The notes under the pieces were generated by a model, which was not told where the DNA came from, ran no database searches, and was given only the letters and a program-made list of their open reading frames with translations. From the NCBI GenBank assembly GCA_027924585.1, contig BSBM01000370.1:30587501-30651500 (forward strand): a stretch of 64,000 nt of DNA, given 5' to 3'. Both the position numbers and the translations under genes were made by a program. The DNA comes from Larix kaempferi. Lineage: Eukaryota; Streptophyta; Pinopsida; Pinales; Pinaceae. Shown piece after piece: positions 44,568-54,798 of the stretch; positions within the stretch are counted from its first letter, which is position 1, and each line of letters opens with the position of its first letter.

Positions 44568-47500
44568 TCAATCTGTCTCCACCATGATGGAACTCACCCC
44601 CAACAGTGAACGGAGGTAAGAGAACTTCTTCTCAGTGAAGCTCTTGGTGAAGATGTCTGCAATTTGCTCATCAGTAGGGCAATATTGCAAAATGATGGTG
44701 CGGTCATGCACTAACTGTCGAATGTAATGCATATGAATCTCAATGTGTTTGGTCCTCTGCCGCTGAACTGGATCTGTGGAGATCTTGATATCACTTTGAT
44801 TGTCGCAAAATAGGACAGTCGAAGTAGTGCCACCAAAACCAAACTCGGAAAGAATACCCTGTAACCAAACTGCCTGAATGCAAGCATTGACTGCCCCTCG
44901 ATACTCTGCCTCTGCTGAAGAAAGTGCAATGGCTGCTTGCTTTTTGTTGGACCAGCAAATAGCACCATGACCAATCATGAAAACATAACCGGAAGTGGAC
45001 TTCCGATCAATGCTATCACCTGCCCAATCTGAATCAGTAAAACCAATGAAATCTAGCTCAAAATCTGCAGCATAATGTATGCCAAACTGTCTCGTACCTT
45101 GCACATACTGCAAGATCCGCTTGGCTGCTCTCCAATGAAGATCATGTGGCTGCTGCATATATCTTGACACGGCACTCACGGCATATGAGATATCAAGCCG
45201 TGAGTGTGTCAAATAAAGTAGTGAACCAATCAACTGTCGATACATACTGCAATTTGCAAGCGGTGTAGAATCTCCCTCCTCAAGACTGATTCCTGAGAGG
45301 AATGGGAATGGGGATGCCTTACATTCAGCCATATTAAACTTCAATAACAGGTCGGAAGCATATTTTTGCTGAGATATAGTGATCCCATCAAAATTTTGAG
45401 CTATCTCCAAGCCCAAAAAGTGACTCAGCAAGCCCAAATCACTCATGTCAAAAGCTAGATTTAAGGCAGATTTTAGCTTGTTTATTGAAGTAAGTGTGCT
45501 ACCAGTAATGAAAAGATCATCAACATAAAGTACAATAACCAACAAATTACCTTTAACTCGTTGAAGATACACATTCGGATCAGATTTGCATCTTTGGAAA
45601 TTCTGAGAAAGAAGGAAGGAGTCCATCTTTGCGTACCACGCTCTTGGGGCCTGTTTTAACCCGTACAAAGATTTCTTCAATCTGCAAACTAATGATGGAT
45701 CTGATGTGTAGCCCTCTGGCTGCTGCATATATACCTCTTCAGCAAGGTCTCCATGTAAAAATTCACTCTTCACATCCATGTGGTGCACTTCCCAGTGCTT
45801 GGATGCGGCAACAGCTAAAACAAGGCGGATGGAATCCATCTTTGCAACCGGTGCAAAAGTCTCAGTGTAGTCCACTCCTTGGACTTGGGAGAAACCTTTT
45901 GCCACCAACCTTGCTTTGTATTTGCTGATAGATCCATTAGCATCAACTTTCGTGCGGTAGACCCATTTACACTTCACTAATTTTCTTCCAGGTGGAAGGG
46001 AAACTAGCTCCCATGTGTTGTTCTTTTGAAGAGAACTATACTCTTCATCCATGGCACTTTGCCATCTCGGATCTCGGTGAGCAGAATAGTATGATGTGGG
46101 ATCTGAACCAGCCATCAAATAACAAATCTCAGGAAGTAATGGATCAGCAATAGATAGTGCCATACCTGCTCTTTGAAAGTCTGCTCTTGTTCGTCTCGGA
46201 TCAGCAGGATTTCCAAGGTTCGAACCAGCAGATTGGAGAGTGTTTTGGGCCCACTTTGGTAACTGAGGAGGATCATAATGGTCGGATTCTGAACCTGATA
46301 TGTCATGATCATCATATTCTTCTGAAATATCAGAAATATCAGAACTCATACCTTCATTATCGCTGCATGGATCTTCTTCTGGTGAAGGCGGTGAATCGGC
46401 AGTCTTTTCCTCGACTAGTTGCAATTCTTGAAGCGGTTCTTCAAATTGCACACTGCACTCTATGAATATCTTTTTAGATATGATATCCATGAGTTTATAT
46501 GCTTTTGATTCTTCCCCATATCCTATCAGTATGCACTCGGTACTTTGTGGATCCAAAGCTCGTCTCTTCTCAGAAGGAATTCTAGCCCATGCAGTAGAGC
46601 CAAAAACTCTCAAATTTGACACATCCGGTTTGTGTCCAAAGAATGCTTCGAAAGGAGTCATACCTTTCACGGATGAATGTGGAACACGGTTCTGTATATA
46701 TGCAGCAACATTGATTGCTTCAGCCCAAATATTTGCAGCCAAACCTTTTGATTCAATCATGCATGTAGCCATCTCTTTCAGTGACCGATTTTTCCTTTCC
46801 GCTACACCGTTCTGCTGGGGTGTGTAGGGAACTGTATGTTGGATCTGAATTCCGCTTTGGGCACAAAGTTGCAGCAACTCGGACTTGATATATTCCCCAC
46901 CATTATCAGATCTAAGAGCTTTGATCTTGCTCTCAGTGGTGGTCTCAACAGAAGCCTTAAAATCTTTGAATTTTCCAAGCACTTCTGACTTGTTTTTGAG
47001 AAAGAATACCCATGTAAAGCGGGAAAAATCATCAATAAATGTCAAAACATACCTTGAACCATTTAATGACATATGGGGCAGCAGACCACTGATATCAGAA
47101 TGGATCAATCCAAAAATAGTAGAAGCTCTGCTAGCTTTGCCGCGGTCGAATCTGTGCTCGGGGTGCTTCCCAATGATGCAACCAGTGCATATTCCCTTCG
47201 AGGAACGGAGTTGTGGAAGCCCATCTACCATGGATTTGTTTGATAACAGCAGCAAATACTTATAATTAAGATGTCCAAATCTTTCATGCCAAAGCCTACT
47301 AACCTCATTACCATGTGTTGGAAGAGCAGTGGGCTTTGCAAACGGAATAAAGTGTGAAAACTCATAGCATTTTGCAGTGTGATTTGCCTTTCCGACTGCA
47401 ACTAGTCTTCCACTTTTGATATCAGAAATTTCAACTGTATTAGGGCTGAATGTAACTTGCTTCGGTTCACCAGTGTGTGTCATTTGATACACAGAAAGAA

Positions 47501-48647
47501 TATTTGAAGCCAAGGAAGGCACATAGAGAACATTCTGAAAGCTTCCATGATCTACATGAATCATACCTTTGCCCTTTGAAGAAATTTTTGAGTCATCTCC
47601 CAAATGGATGGGGATGGAGCTGTTTGGATCGAATGAGGAAAAAGAATCAATATTTGCAGCCATATGATTTGATGCACCCGAATCTATCAAGAGAGTAGTG
47701 GGCTTCGAAACCGTTGCCATGAGTGCTTGTCCTCTTTCATGATCATCATTCCTATCCTTCTTCCTTGCACCATCGGGAAGAGTTATGTTGTTCTTTTCCA
47801 AAAGGAGGGCCATTTGATCTATAGTCTTCTTCATACATGAACTTTCGGGATGAAAGCCACGATTGCAATAAGTACATTTAGATTTTTGGTTAGCTTCTTT
47901 GCCCTTTTGCTTGAACTTCGAACTGGATGGTGCATCCGTTTGTTTGCCTTTGTCTTTTTGCTTGTGAGGCTCGAATTTGGGCTTCTCCTTCTTTTGCTTT
48001 CCTTTACCATTCGAGATCTTGGGTCCTTGAACATATAGGGCTGAATCTTTGGAGCTTATGGACCCCATTTGAATCAAATTGTCATGCTCTTTTGTGACAG
48101 ACTCAATGAAGGCATTCAAGGTAGGCATCTTCCAATTCGGGGTAGTTAGCCGACCGGAATTGAAAGTAGAGACAAATACCGAATAATCTTTCCCAAGCTT
48201 GCTTAGAATGGAGAGGATCAATTGTTTATCCTCTTTGATAACTCCACTGTTCTTCAATTTCAAGTTCAAGTTCTTGAATTTTGTGAAGAATTCATTGATG
48301 GTCTCGAAATTCTCAGGATTAAGGCCAATCAATTCATTCTCTAATTGAAAAGCCCTAAGCTCATCCTGCTTGCCAAATAGTGTTTCAAGTTGCTCCCATA
48401 TGGCTTTTGGAGTCTTCAATCTGCTGAGATGGAAGTGAAGATCTTTGGAGATGGAGAGACAAAGAAGACCATAAGCTTCATCAAGCTTGTTGTAGTGTTT
48501 AGTTCGATCTGACACATTGTTTGGCTCCAATTCAAGACCAAGAGTGACTCGGTAGTAACCTTTTGAACGTAATATGATCTCCATATCATCTTTCCAATCA
48601 AAATAATTGAATGGGGTGAGGATAGGCTTTGAAGAAGAGTATTCCAT
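44568..48647 (-). CDS. Intact copia Gag-Pol polyprotein, 1,359 aa
   Basis: The ATG at 48645-48647 gives a normal gag start, 'MEYSSSKPILTPFNYFDWK'; the frame stays open for 65 codons upstream but without ATG-led homology. Domains by residue: gag about 1-240; zinc knuckle C258-C261-H266-C271; protease D322 in 'IDSGASNHM'. Integrase has zinc ligands H454, H459, C487 and C490, then catalytic D518, D581 and E617 with 35 residues between the last two. An acidic Ser-rich linker (about 745-800) leads to RT, with D958 in 'MDVKSEFLHGDL' and 'YVDD' at 1041-1044. RNase H has 'TDSDWAG' (1204-1210), 'SSAEAEYRGA', 'FCDNQSD' (D1282) and 'DIFTK' (D1331). All catalytic residues are present with no stop or shift. 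Gag and Pol are in one frame, so extra Gag would need RNA-level or proteolytic control. It would act in cytoplasmic particles and then the nucleus. Confidence 0.97.
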   Translation of the reverse strand: MEYSSSKPILTPFNYFDWKDDMEIILRSKGYYRVTLGLELEPNNVSDRTKHYNKLDEAYGLLCLSISKDLHFHLSRLKTPKAIWEQLETLFGKQDELRAFQLENELIGLNPENFETINEFFTKFKNLNLKLKNSGVIKEDKQLILSILSKLGKDYSVFVSTFNSGRLTTPNWKMPTLNAFIESVTKEHDNLIQMGSISSKDSALYVQGPKISNGKGKQKKEKPKFEPHKQKDKGKQTDAPSSSKFKQKGKEANQKSKCTYCNRGFHPESSCMKKTIDQMALLLEKNNITLPDGARKKDRNDDHERGQALMATVSKPTTLLIDSGASNHMAANIDSFSSFDPNSSIPIHLGDDSKISSKGKGMIHVDHGSFQNVLYVPSLASNILSVYQMTHTGEPKQVTFSPNTVEISDIKSGRLVAVGKANHTAKCYEFSHFIPFAKPTALPTHGNEVSRLWHERFGHLNYKYLLLLSNKSMVDGLPQLRSSKGICTGCIIGKHPEHRFDRGKASRASTIFGLIHSDISGLLPHMSLNGSRYVLTFIDDFSRFTWVFFLKNKSEVLGKFKDFKASVETTTESKIKALRSDNGGEYIKSELLQLCAQSGIQIQHTVPYTPQQNGVAERKNRSLKEMATCMIESKGLAANIWAEAINVAAYIQNRVPHSSVKGMTPFEAFFGHKPDVSNLRVFGSTAWARIPSEKRRALDPQSTECILIGYGEESKAYKLMDIISKKIFIECSVQFEEPLQELQLVEEKTADSPPSPEEDPCSDNEGMSSDISDISEEYDDHDISGSESDHYDPPQLPKWAQNTLQSAGSNLGNPADPRRTRADFQRAGMALSIADPLLPEICYLMAGSDPTSYYSAHRDPRWQSAMDEEYSSLQKNNTWELVSLPPGRKLVKCKWVYRTKVDANGSISKYKARLVAKGFSQVQGVDYTETFAPVAKMDSIRLVLAVAASKHWEVHHMDVKSEFLHGDLAEEVYMQQPEGYTSDPSLVCRLKKSLYGLKQAPRAWYAKMDSFLLSQNFQRCKSDPNVYLQRVKGNLLVIVLYVDDLFITGSTLTSINKLKSALNLAFDMSDLGLLSHFLGLEIAQNFDGITISQQKYASDLLLKFNMAECKASPFPFLSGISLEEGDSTPLANCSMYRQLIGSLLYLTHSRLDISYAVSAVSRYMQQPHDLHWRAAKRILQYVQGTRQFGIHYAADFELDFIGFTDSDWAGDSIDRKSTSGYVFMIGHGAICWSNKKQAAIALSSAEAEYRGAVNACIQAVWLQGILSEFGFGGTTSTVLFCDNQSDIKISTDPVQRQRTKHIEIHMHYIRQLVHDRTIILQYCPTDEQIADIFTKSFTEKKFSYLRSLLGVSSIMVETD

Positions 48648-49051
48648 TGCTAGGAGCGAGTCAAACTGATGTAGATGAGCTTGCATGCAGAGTGTAGCGA
48701 ATGCAAAAGAGGAGTTTGCATGCACAGTGTAGTGAATGCAAAAGAGGAGCTTGATAACCTGCAAATCACAATCAAACCAAGAACCGTAAGGTCGAACAAT
48801 CCACCCTTTTAGAGTTGCATCACACCTGGGATTGGAGATCAAACAATGTTGAATGGGTCCAATGTATCAGATCCAGGAATTATGTGGAAACTCAAGCTTT
48901 TGGAGTGGTATTGGATGTATTTTCAAGATTTGCATGCACAGGAGCGAATGCCCTTGAGATATCTCATGCCAAAACTTTTGCAATTTTTGAGCAATTCAGT
49001 CAAATCTTCTTGTAGAAACACCTGTAGAAAAGAGATCTTGTCCCTGCAATG

Positions 49052-49063
49052 GCTCTGATACCA
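49052..49063 (-). other. Primer binding site of the young copia
   Basis: Minus strand TGGTATCAGAGC, a perfect 12-base match to the initiator methionine tRNA type, immediately inside the 5' LTR. Confidence 0.95.
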
Positions 49064-49810
49064 TGTAAAATTAGTCACAGCAGATCTAATGAACAAGTAA
49101 ATCAATCACAACAGATGAATATAGAAAACATGGTGTAAAACTATGCAAAACATGCAGCAGTTCTCAATATCCCAGAAAGGATGAATGAATTACAATAGAA
49201 TACAATCTTTGTCAATGAGCAATTCGAATTGACTAAGTAGGCCATTCGAATCACTGAATGGAGTAGCTTGACTCCAACTAGGAGTCCTCATCATCAATCA
49301 GTGGTGGTCATCAATGCACAAGAACCAATCATCCAGGTGTCAATCTGAGTCTAACTGAGTGTGTCATGTGTAATTGAAGTGTGTAGCACTGATTAAGGGA
49401 AGGAGGCTCAGTGGGGGGGCGCATGGAAGACTAACTGAAGTCAGAACAAGTCATCTAGTCAAACTGGAGTTCCAACGGAATTGAAACAGTCAGTCGGGAG
49501 TGAAACTAGCCTCAAATCAGGGAGAATCGGAGCTAACTGAATGTAACTGAAGTGGAACTGCAGTGGTAGGTGAACAAGTGCGCCCTTCTCTGGCAGTAGG
49601 TGAGAAGTGGGCGCCTTTCAGCCTAGGAGGGCTAAAACTCTGTAGTAAGTGGATCCCAGGTGCTAGAATGAGGTGGCTAAGGTGCTGGAGGCATCAAACT
49701 GGTGACTGGGATGCATGCAAGTGCATGCAGGTGCATGCAAACCCTAGATTTTGCATGCAAACCCTAATTGCATGCAAGATCCTGAAAAAGATGATGTGGA
49801 TATCCGAACA
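49064..49810 (-). mobile_element. Young copia 5' LTR, 747 bp
   Basis: Same ends as the 3' LTR. About 400 bp of leader separates it from the polyprotein ATG. That leader contains a near-exact duplication built on 'gaatgcaaaagaggag' (48701 and 48733 region). Confidence 0.97.
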
Positions 49811-49907
49811 CAACTGACATACTATCAACTTCCTCTTCAATTGTGACAGGGATGACGGGTGACTCTACCTTGCTCGAAATTTCAACCATATCCGATTCAC
49901 CCGGCAT
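49811..49907 (-). pseudogene. Gypsy accessory frame, first codons
   Basis: ATG at 49905-49907 (minus) opens 'MPGESDMVEISSKVE' then 'IPVTIEEEVDSMSV', and runs into the copia insertion at codon 33. It resumes at 43642. This acidic start precedes the basic 'KKR' stretch of the main part. Confidence 0.5.
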
Positions 49908-50412
49908 TCTGCACACAACTACCGCAACGCCTAAGTATTGCTCAAGCTCTCTTGACTTGGAAACTCACTCAACACGCTGCAATTCCACTCTGCAACACAA
50001 CTCAACCTTACACAATTCAGCTCGGAACTGCTTGGCTCGACTCACTCTTTGCAAAATAATGGATTCCGACCAGCCTCGACCTGTTCTTTATAGCGCCAAA
50101 TCGATCCTGTGTCATTATGACTAAATCACGCCAATGATTATGACCAAATCACACATTAATTAGCCAAATCCACTGTCGATCTTTCCAATCGAACAGTCGG
50201 ATCCGTAATAAGTATGCGTCCCTTCACCAAGCATCGGTAATTAACTGTATTTAAGTGTCTACTTTTATTGTTGATCTGACTGCTTCGCGACCCTAGAGTT
50301 GTCGCAGCACTGCTCCCAAACCGTGATACAAGTCCTCCGACTTGCACATCTTGTCCCTACTGGTGCGCCATCCTACCACCTAGCATCCTGCATTTTTTTT
50401 TCACAATGTTGT
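49908..50412 (-). other. Spacer between integrase and the accessory frame
   Basis: No coding motif. It contains the TATA-like site at 50087-50092 and repeated 'gactaaatca'/'gaccaaatca' phrases near 50118-50148. Confidence 0.45.
50087..50092 (-). promoter_or_regulatory. TATA-like motif upstream of the accessory frame
   Basis: Minus strand 'ggcgcTATAAAgaacagg' lies 180 bp before the accessory ATG, in an intergenic spacer of the gypsy. The context is like a plant core promoter; no experimental support. Confidence 0.35.
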
Positions 50413-51679
50413 TCAGGCATCGCGTTGCTCCGAGCCCATCCTGTAGGGCTTCAACCTGCTACCGTTCACCAACTTTGGGAGCATCACTCCGTCTAACTGT
50501 TGCAGTTGTATTGCGCCTCCTGAAGTTATGCAACTGATGCGATATGGACCGAGCCAATGCATCTGTAACTTCCCTGGATGCTTCATGAACTTGCTTTCAT
50601 ACAACAACACCAAGTCACCTTTCTGAAACTGTTTATTTTTTATATGGCGATCATGCCAAGCTTTTTTCCGATCCTTCTCCACACGCTGGTGAAAACCTGG
50701 GATTAAGCAGTCTTCCCCAAGCTATACCAACTACTCCAGTCATTCTGCCAATGCTGCCTCATCATTCATGCATGTCGATGTTGCTATGCACAGACTCGGA
50801 ATAATGTACTCCATAGGCATAATTGCCTCTTTCCCATATACCAATTTGAATGGTGTCTTTCCCGTCAACTTTTTACAAGTGGTGTGATATGCCCACAAGA
50901 CTGCTGGAATCTTCAAATCCCATTCATCGCGGTTCGCATTACAAACCTTTGTCAGTGCATTCTCCAATACTTTGTTGAAAGCTTCCACTGTGCCATTTTC
51001 CATTTTCCTGCGGATGATATGGCGTACTCTTCTTATGCTATATCTGAAGCTCTACTGTCAATGCGCTGACAATGCGATTAATGAAGTGACTCCCCTGGTC
51101 ACTCATCAATACCTTCGGGCATCCAAACTGAGTGATAATGTTATCGAACAAGAAACGCATTGTTGTCGCAACGGTGCAATCTACAACTGGTGCGGCCTCC
51201 GCTCATCTCCTCAAATAATCTGCCCCTGTGATTATGTATCGTGCACCAGTGCACTTCCCAGGTGGGTTGATAGGTCCCACGAAATCCACAGCCCGTTTAT
51301 CAAATGGTTGCAATGTCACTTGACGTATTAGCGGCATCTCATCCCTCTTGAAGGGTTTACCAATTATTTGATAGACATTGCAGGCCCGTGCATAATCTGT
51401 TGCATCATTGTGAAGAGTGGGCTACCAAATCCCTGCGCGAAGTACCTTTATGGAAGTAGCGCGACCACCATAGTGTCCACCAGCCACTCCTGCATGTTCC
51501 TCTGACAATATCTACCCTTTCTCATGAGGCAGGACACAGTGCCTCAAAATCTCATCTGGTCCTAGTTTATACAGTTGTCCGGCAATCAACTGGAAATCAG
51601 CAGCCTTAACCACCAACTGCTTCTTCTGACTGGTGGTAAACTCCTCTGGTGCAGTTCTTGTCGCCACAAATTGGATTAT
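50413..51679 (-). pseudogene. Integrase of the nested gypsy
   Basis: N-terminal zinc region: 'ILSEEHAGVAGGHYGGRAT' then 'DYARACNVYQ' (the second Cys is Tyr). Core: 'AVDFVGPINPPGKCTGARYI', 'VLMSDQGSHF' and '[20 protein letters not shown]', keeping D, D and E. Then '[21 protein letters not shown]' and '[14 protein letters not shown]'. The C-terminal part reads 'KAWHDRHIKNKQFQKGDLVL' and 'GPYRISCITSGGAIQL', the GPY/F module. A few stops are present. No chromodomain follows. Confidence 0.9.
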
Positions 51680-52189
51680 TTATTCATAGTAGTCATCAGC
51701 TACTTCAACCCTGAATAGTTGCGCATCTGGAAACCCATCTTCAATGTTGGTTGGTTCCTCCCCTGTCTCAATTCGCGACAGATGATCCGGCCCCGCGTTC
51801 AAGCGGTCAAGCTTCACACTTACCTCAAAATCAAACTCTTGAAAGAGAAGTAACCAACGACATATCTTCCCCCCCAACACAGGCTTATTGACCAAATATT
51901 TCAAAGCAGAGTGGTCTGTGAACATCTTGAAGTGACCTCCCAATAAGTAGTGCCTAAACTTCTGCAGCGCATATACCATCGCCAAGTCTTCCCTCTCTAT
52001 AGTGGTATAATTTCTCTCCGTAGATGACAACTTCCGACTCGCAAAAGCAATTGGGTGATCCAGATCTCCTTCCCCTGGTTGCACGAGCACTACTCCCAGC
52101 GCAATCGATGATGCATCTACATGGACATAGAATTCCTTGCTCCAGTACGGAAATACCAATATCGATGAAGAAGTCATCTTAGCCTTCAA
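51680..52189 (-). pseudogene. RNase H of the nested gypsy
   Basis: Open for 169 codons. It shows 'KEFYVHVDASSIALGVVLVQ' (first Asp), 'ERNYTTIEREDLAMVYALQKF' (Glu), 'KMFTDHSALKYLV' (Asp) and 'RLNAGPDHLSRI' (last Asp). All four catalytic acids are present. A stop just before it separates it from RT. Confidence 0.92.
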
Positions 52190-52192
52190 CGT

Positions 52193-53070
52193 TTAGAAAC
52201 TGACTTGACATTCGGCACTCCACAATAATACCACGTCCTTCTTTAACAACTTCTCCATAGGGGCCGTGATCACTACATATCCCTGAATAAACTTGCGATA
52301 GTACCCAGTGTGCCCCAACGTCGCTCTCAACTGCTTGACAGTGGTAGGTGGTGTTAAGCTCAGAATGAGCGCAATATTTGGCGGGTCAACCAACAATCCC
52401 TGCTTGCAGACAATGTGACCCAACAATATCCCAAATGGTGCACAGAAAATGCACTTCTTCAAGTTCAGCGATATCTGATGTTGTCGACAGCGCTCCAACA
52501 TCAGTCGCAGGTTTTCCAGATGATCACTGATCAATCCATACACTGTCTAGTCATCCATATAAACTTGCAGAAACTTCTGAATAAAATCTCTGAAGGCAGC
52601 AACAACAACTCGAGAGAAGACTGCAGGTGCGTTCTTAAGCCCAAACAGCATCACCGTATACTGGAAACAACCCCATTCAGTCACAAATGTCATCTTGTGG
52701 CGATCCTCTTTCGAAATCCTGATCTGATGATAACCAGAAAATCCATCTGTAAAGGAATACATCTCTTGGCCACCCACGCCCTCCAACACTTCATCAATGA
52801 ATGGTGTCGGAAATGGATCATGCATACATGCGTCATTCAACTTCCTCAGGTCGACACAAATCCGTACCTCACCTGTCTTTTTGTCTTGCACCACCATGGG
52901 ACTAATCCATTCCAATTCTTCGACTGGTTCAATGATGCCAACATCCAACATACGGTCAAGTTCAACTTTGACCCTTTCCTTATGCCGCAGATTCAGTCGA
53001 TACGGTCACTACCTAATTGGTTTTGCATCTGGTTTCAATAGAATCTTCATCTCCCCTAGATCCCCCAAGG
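52193..53070 (-). pseudogene. Reverse transcriptase of the nested gypsy
   Basis: 'MLDVGIIEPVEELEWISPMV', 'GEVRICVDLRKLNDACMHD', 'MYSFTDGFSGYHQIRISKED', 'MLFGLKNAPAVFSRVV' and 'FLQVYMDD' (YMDD intact). One stop follows, then 'LILSLTPPTTVKQLRATLGH' and 'YYRKFIQGYVVITAPMEKLL'. Motifs are well kept apart from the stop at 52544-52546 and one at the RNase H border. Confidence 0.93.
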
Positions 53071-53259
53071 TTCCCTTCATCTCCGAAAACTTCGTAGGGA
53101 ACAAATCTTGGAACTCATGCAACAGGTCGGTGACCTTCGCCATCATGTATTCATCCCAGTAGTCACCAACATTCGCAAACTTTGGGTTCTCTTCTATCCC
53201 AATGTTGACCTTCCTGAGCTTCAGCGGTTAACTGATCGGATCTGTTGGTGCATCAAGTT

Positions 53260-53811
53260 CTACAACATTGCGACTTCCTCTGATTCGAGAATATTGACAT
53301 TCCACAGATCATCACCATCCTCTGGCCCTCCAGTGATGTTATAACATTCCATCATCGACTGCATCTGACAATGCATATGTGGATCTACAGGATATGCCAC
53401 TGGAACTACCTTCTGAACGACGTCGCGGATGAGCTGCAGAGCATTGTGAACATCTGGATTGGTATCCACGAAGCTGAAGGTATGAGTAAAGCAAACCGTT
53501 AATTCTAACCAAGTGGTGATCTCCCCTCGCAACTCGACTAAAGCATACCATGATCGTGGAATTTCATCCAAAGTATGGATAAAATCATGGACCCATTCAT
53601 CCCTTGGCAGTGAAACCCACAGAGCCTGACATTCCATCAGATGACTGCCAGGGTCATTCCACCTGCCATACCTTCTGGTGTGGTATATTTCTATGTATCC
53701 AAAGTGAACCATCATCAACCTTCGACACTGCGACCAACCAGTAATAGACTTGTCATGGGTCTCCCACCACCGTGCTGGAGTAGCCTTCAACGCCTCCTCC
53801 AATGCCATCAA
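53260..53811 (-). pseudogene. Second gag-like domain between protease and RT
   Basis: 184 codons: 'ALKATPARWWETHDKSITGW', 'CRRLMMVHFG', 'GRWNDPGSHLMECQALWVSL', 'DEWVHDFIHTLDEIPRSWYAL' and 'ELTVCFTHTFSF'. The spacing of NDP..HL..W, L..IP..WY and F..TF resembles a retrotransposon gag fold. It is followed by 'MQSMMECYNIT' and 'NVNILESE' before RT. The conventional gag lies far upstream at 55887-56507, so this polyprotein has two gag-like domains. From memory, related plant polyproteins carry the same block here. Confidence 0.55.
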
Positions 53812-54147
53812 ACCCTGCAGTTATGACACCTTAGATTCAAATGCAACTAGAAATTCAGACAATCCAGGCAATCCTTCATATACTGGAAACTCAACAGTCT
53901 TAGTCGCAACATGACACAGTGACGATGTGATCAACCCACATTTTCGGAATGATACCTCATGCAGACGATTCTGCCAATTCTCCAAAGCATCATCCGAGTC
54001 AGAAGACGCAGAGCTGGAGCTGTGCCAACCAAGTTCTCCACCAACAATCGGATGGATGTAGTCTTCTAAAATTTTATATGCATGATCCCATCCCCTTACA
54101 ACCTCATCCTTGACAGGTTCAACATATCGTCACCCTTCAGCCGGATC

Positions 54148-54594
54148 TAACGGAGCGATGACATGGAGATCCTGATTTTCAAAGGTCATCACCGGCTTCT
54201 TGAAATTGATCACTGCCATACTATCATTGGCCTATCCAATCCCCAGCAACGCGGGATACGAGCTCCCACCTTCGACAAACTCAATGACATCAAAATCCGC
54301 ATAGGTTTTCATACCCTCAATATCCACAACAAGGCACAAAACTCTCCCAATTGGTGTGACTTTGGCCTGATTAGCTAATCGCAACTGTACAGGAGTCCAT
54401 CTCAGCATTGGGATCCCCATCTTTTGCCATGCCTGCTTTGTCAATATGTTAACATCGGAGCCTAGATCCAAAATAACTGAATCGACATCGTAATCCCCAA
54501 TCTTGACATTCATGTGCATTTCTTTGTCAGTCTTCTTCCTTTGTAAGGAGTTCATCGTGGACTCCCTCCATCCCTTAGTCGGTCGATGCAACAA
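54148..54594 (-). pseudogene. Aspartic protease of the nested gypsy
   Basis: 'MHMNVKIGDYDVDSVILDLGS' with active site 'LDLGSDVNILTKQAW' (D-L-G-S-D in place of the usual D-T-G-A-S), then 'QLRLANQAKVTPIGRVL', 'FDVIEFVEGGSSYPALLGIG' and, past a stop, 'ANDSMAVINFKKPVMTFEN'. Family and position fit retropepsin. The D-L-G-S-D variant occurs in several plant gypsy families, so it need not be inactive. Confidence 0.8.
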
Positions 54595-54798
54595 ACTCTC
54601 AATCTTAGCAATTGCATCAGGATCGCGTGTCAGTGATAAAAAACTTTCAAAGAAGTTTTGCAGAGTACCATACTGACGCGATGGTCCTTCTTCGAAGTCG
54701 AGTCAAAATCCGGGGGCATGTCATAAACAATTGACTTATCGCAATCGTTTTCCATCGCATTACGTGCTTGAAAGAATGCATCATGCTCGACACCAATA

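Larger units (their letters stand above)
43648..49810 (-). mobile_element. Young, complete Ty1/copia element
   Basis: 6,163 bp with two 747-bp LTRs, a perfect 5-bp duplication CAACT (43643-43647 and 49811-49815), primer site, polypurine tract and one intact polyprotein gene. The LTRs differ by about 16 substitutions plus one rearranged patch, roughly 2%. It sits in the accessory frame of the nested gypsy. By structure it could be active, or was until recently. Confidence 0.97.

Noticed and set aside
48648-48842. N-terminal 65-codon extension of the intact copia polyprotein
   Set aside because: It begins with a non-ATG codon and shows no gag homology; the first good start is the ATG at 48645-48647.
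50413-50682. Chromodomain at the integrase C-terminus
   Set aside because: The sequence fits the GPY/F module and ends soon after 'NGSRLKPYR'; no aromatic-cage pattern follows.
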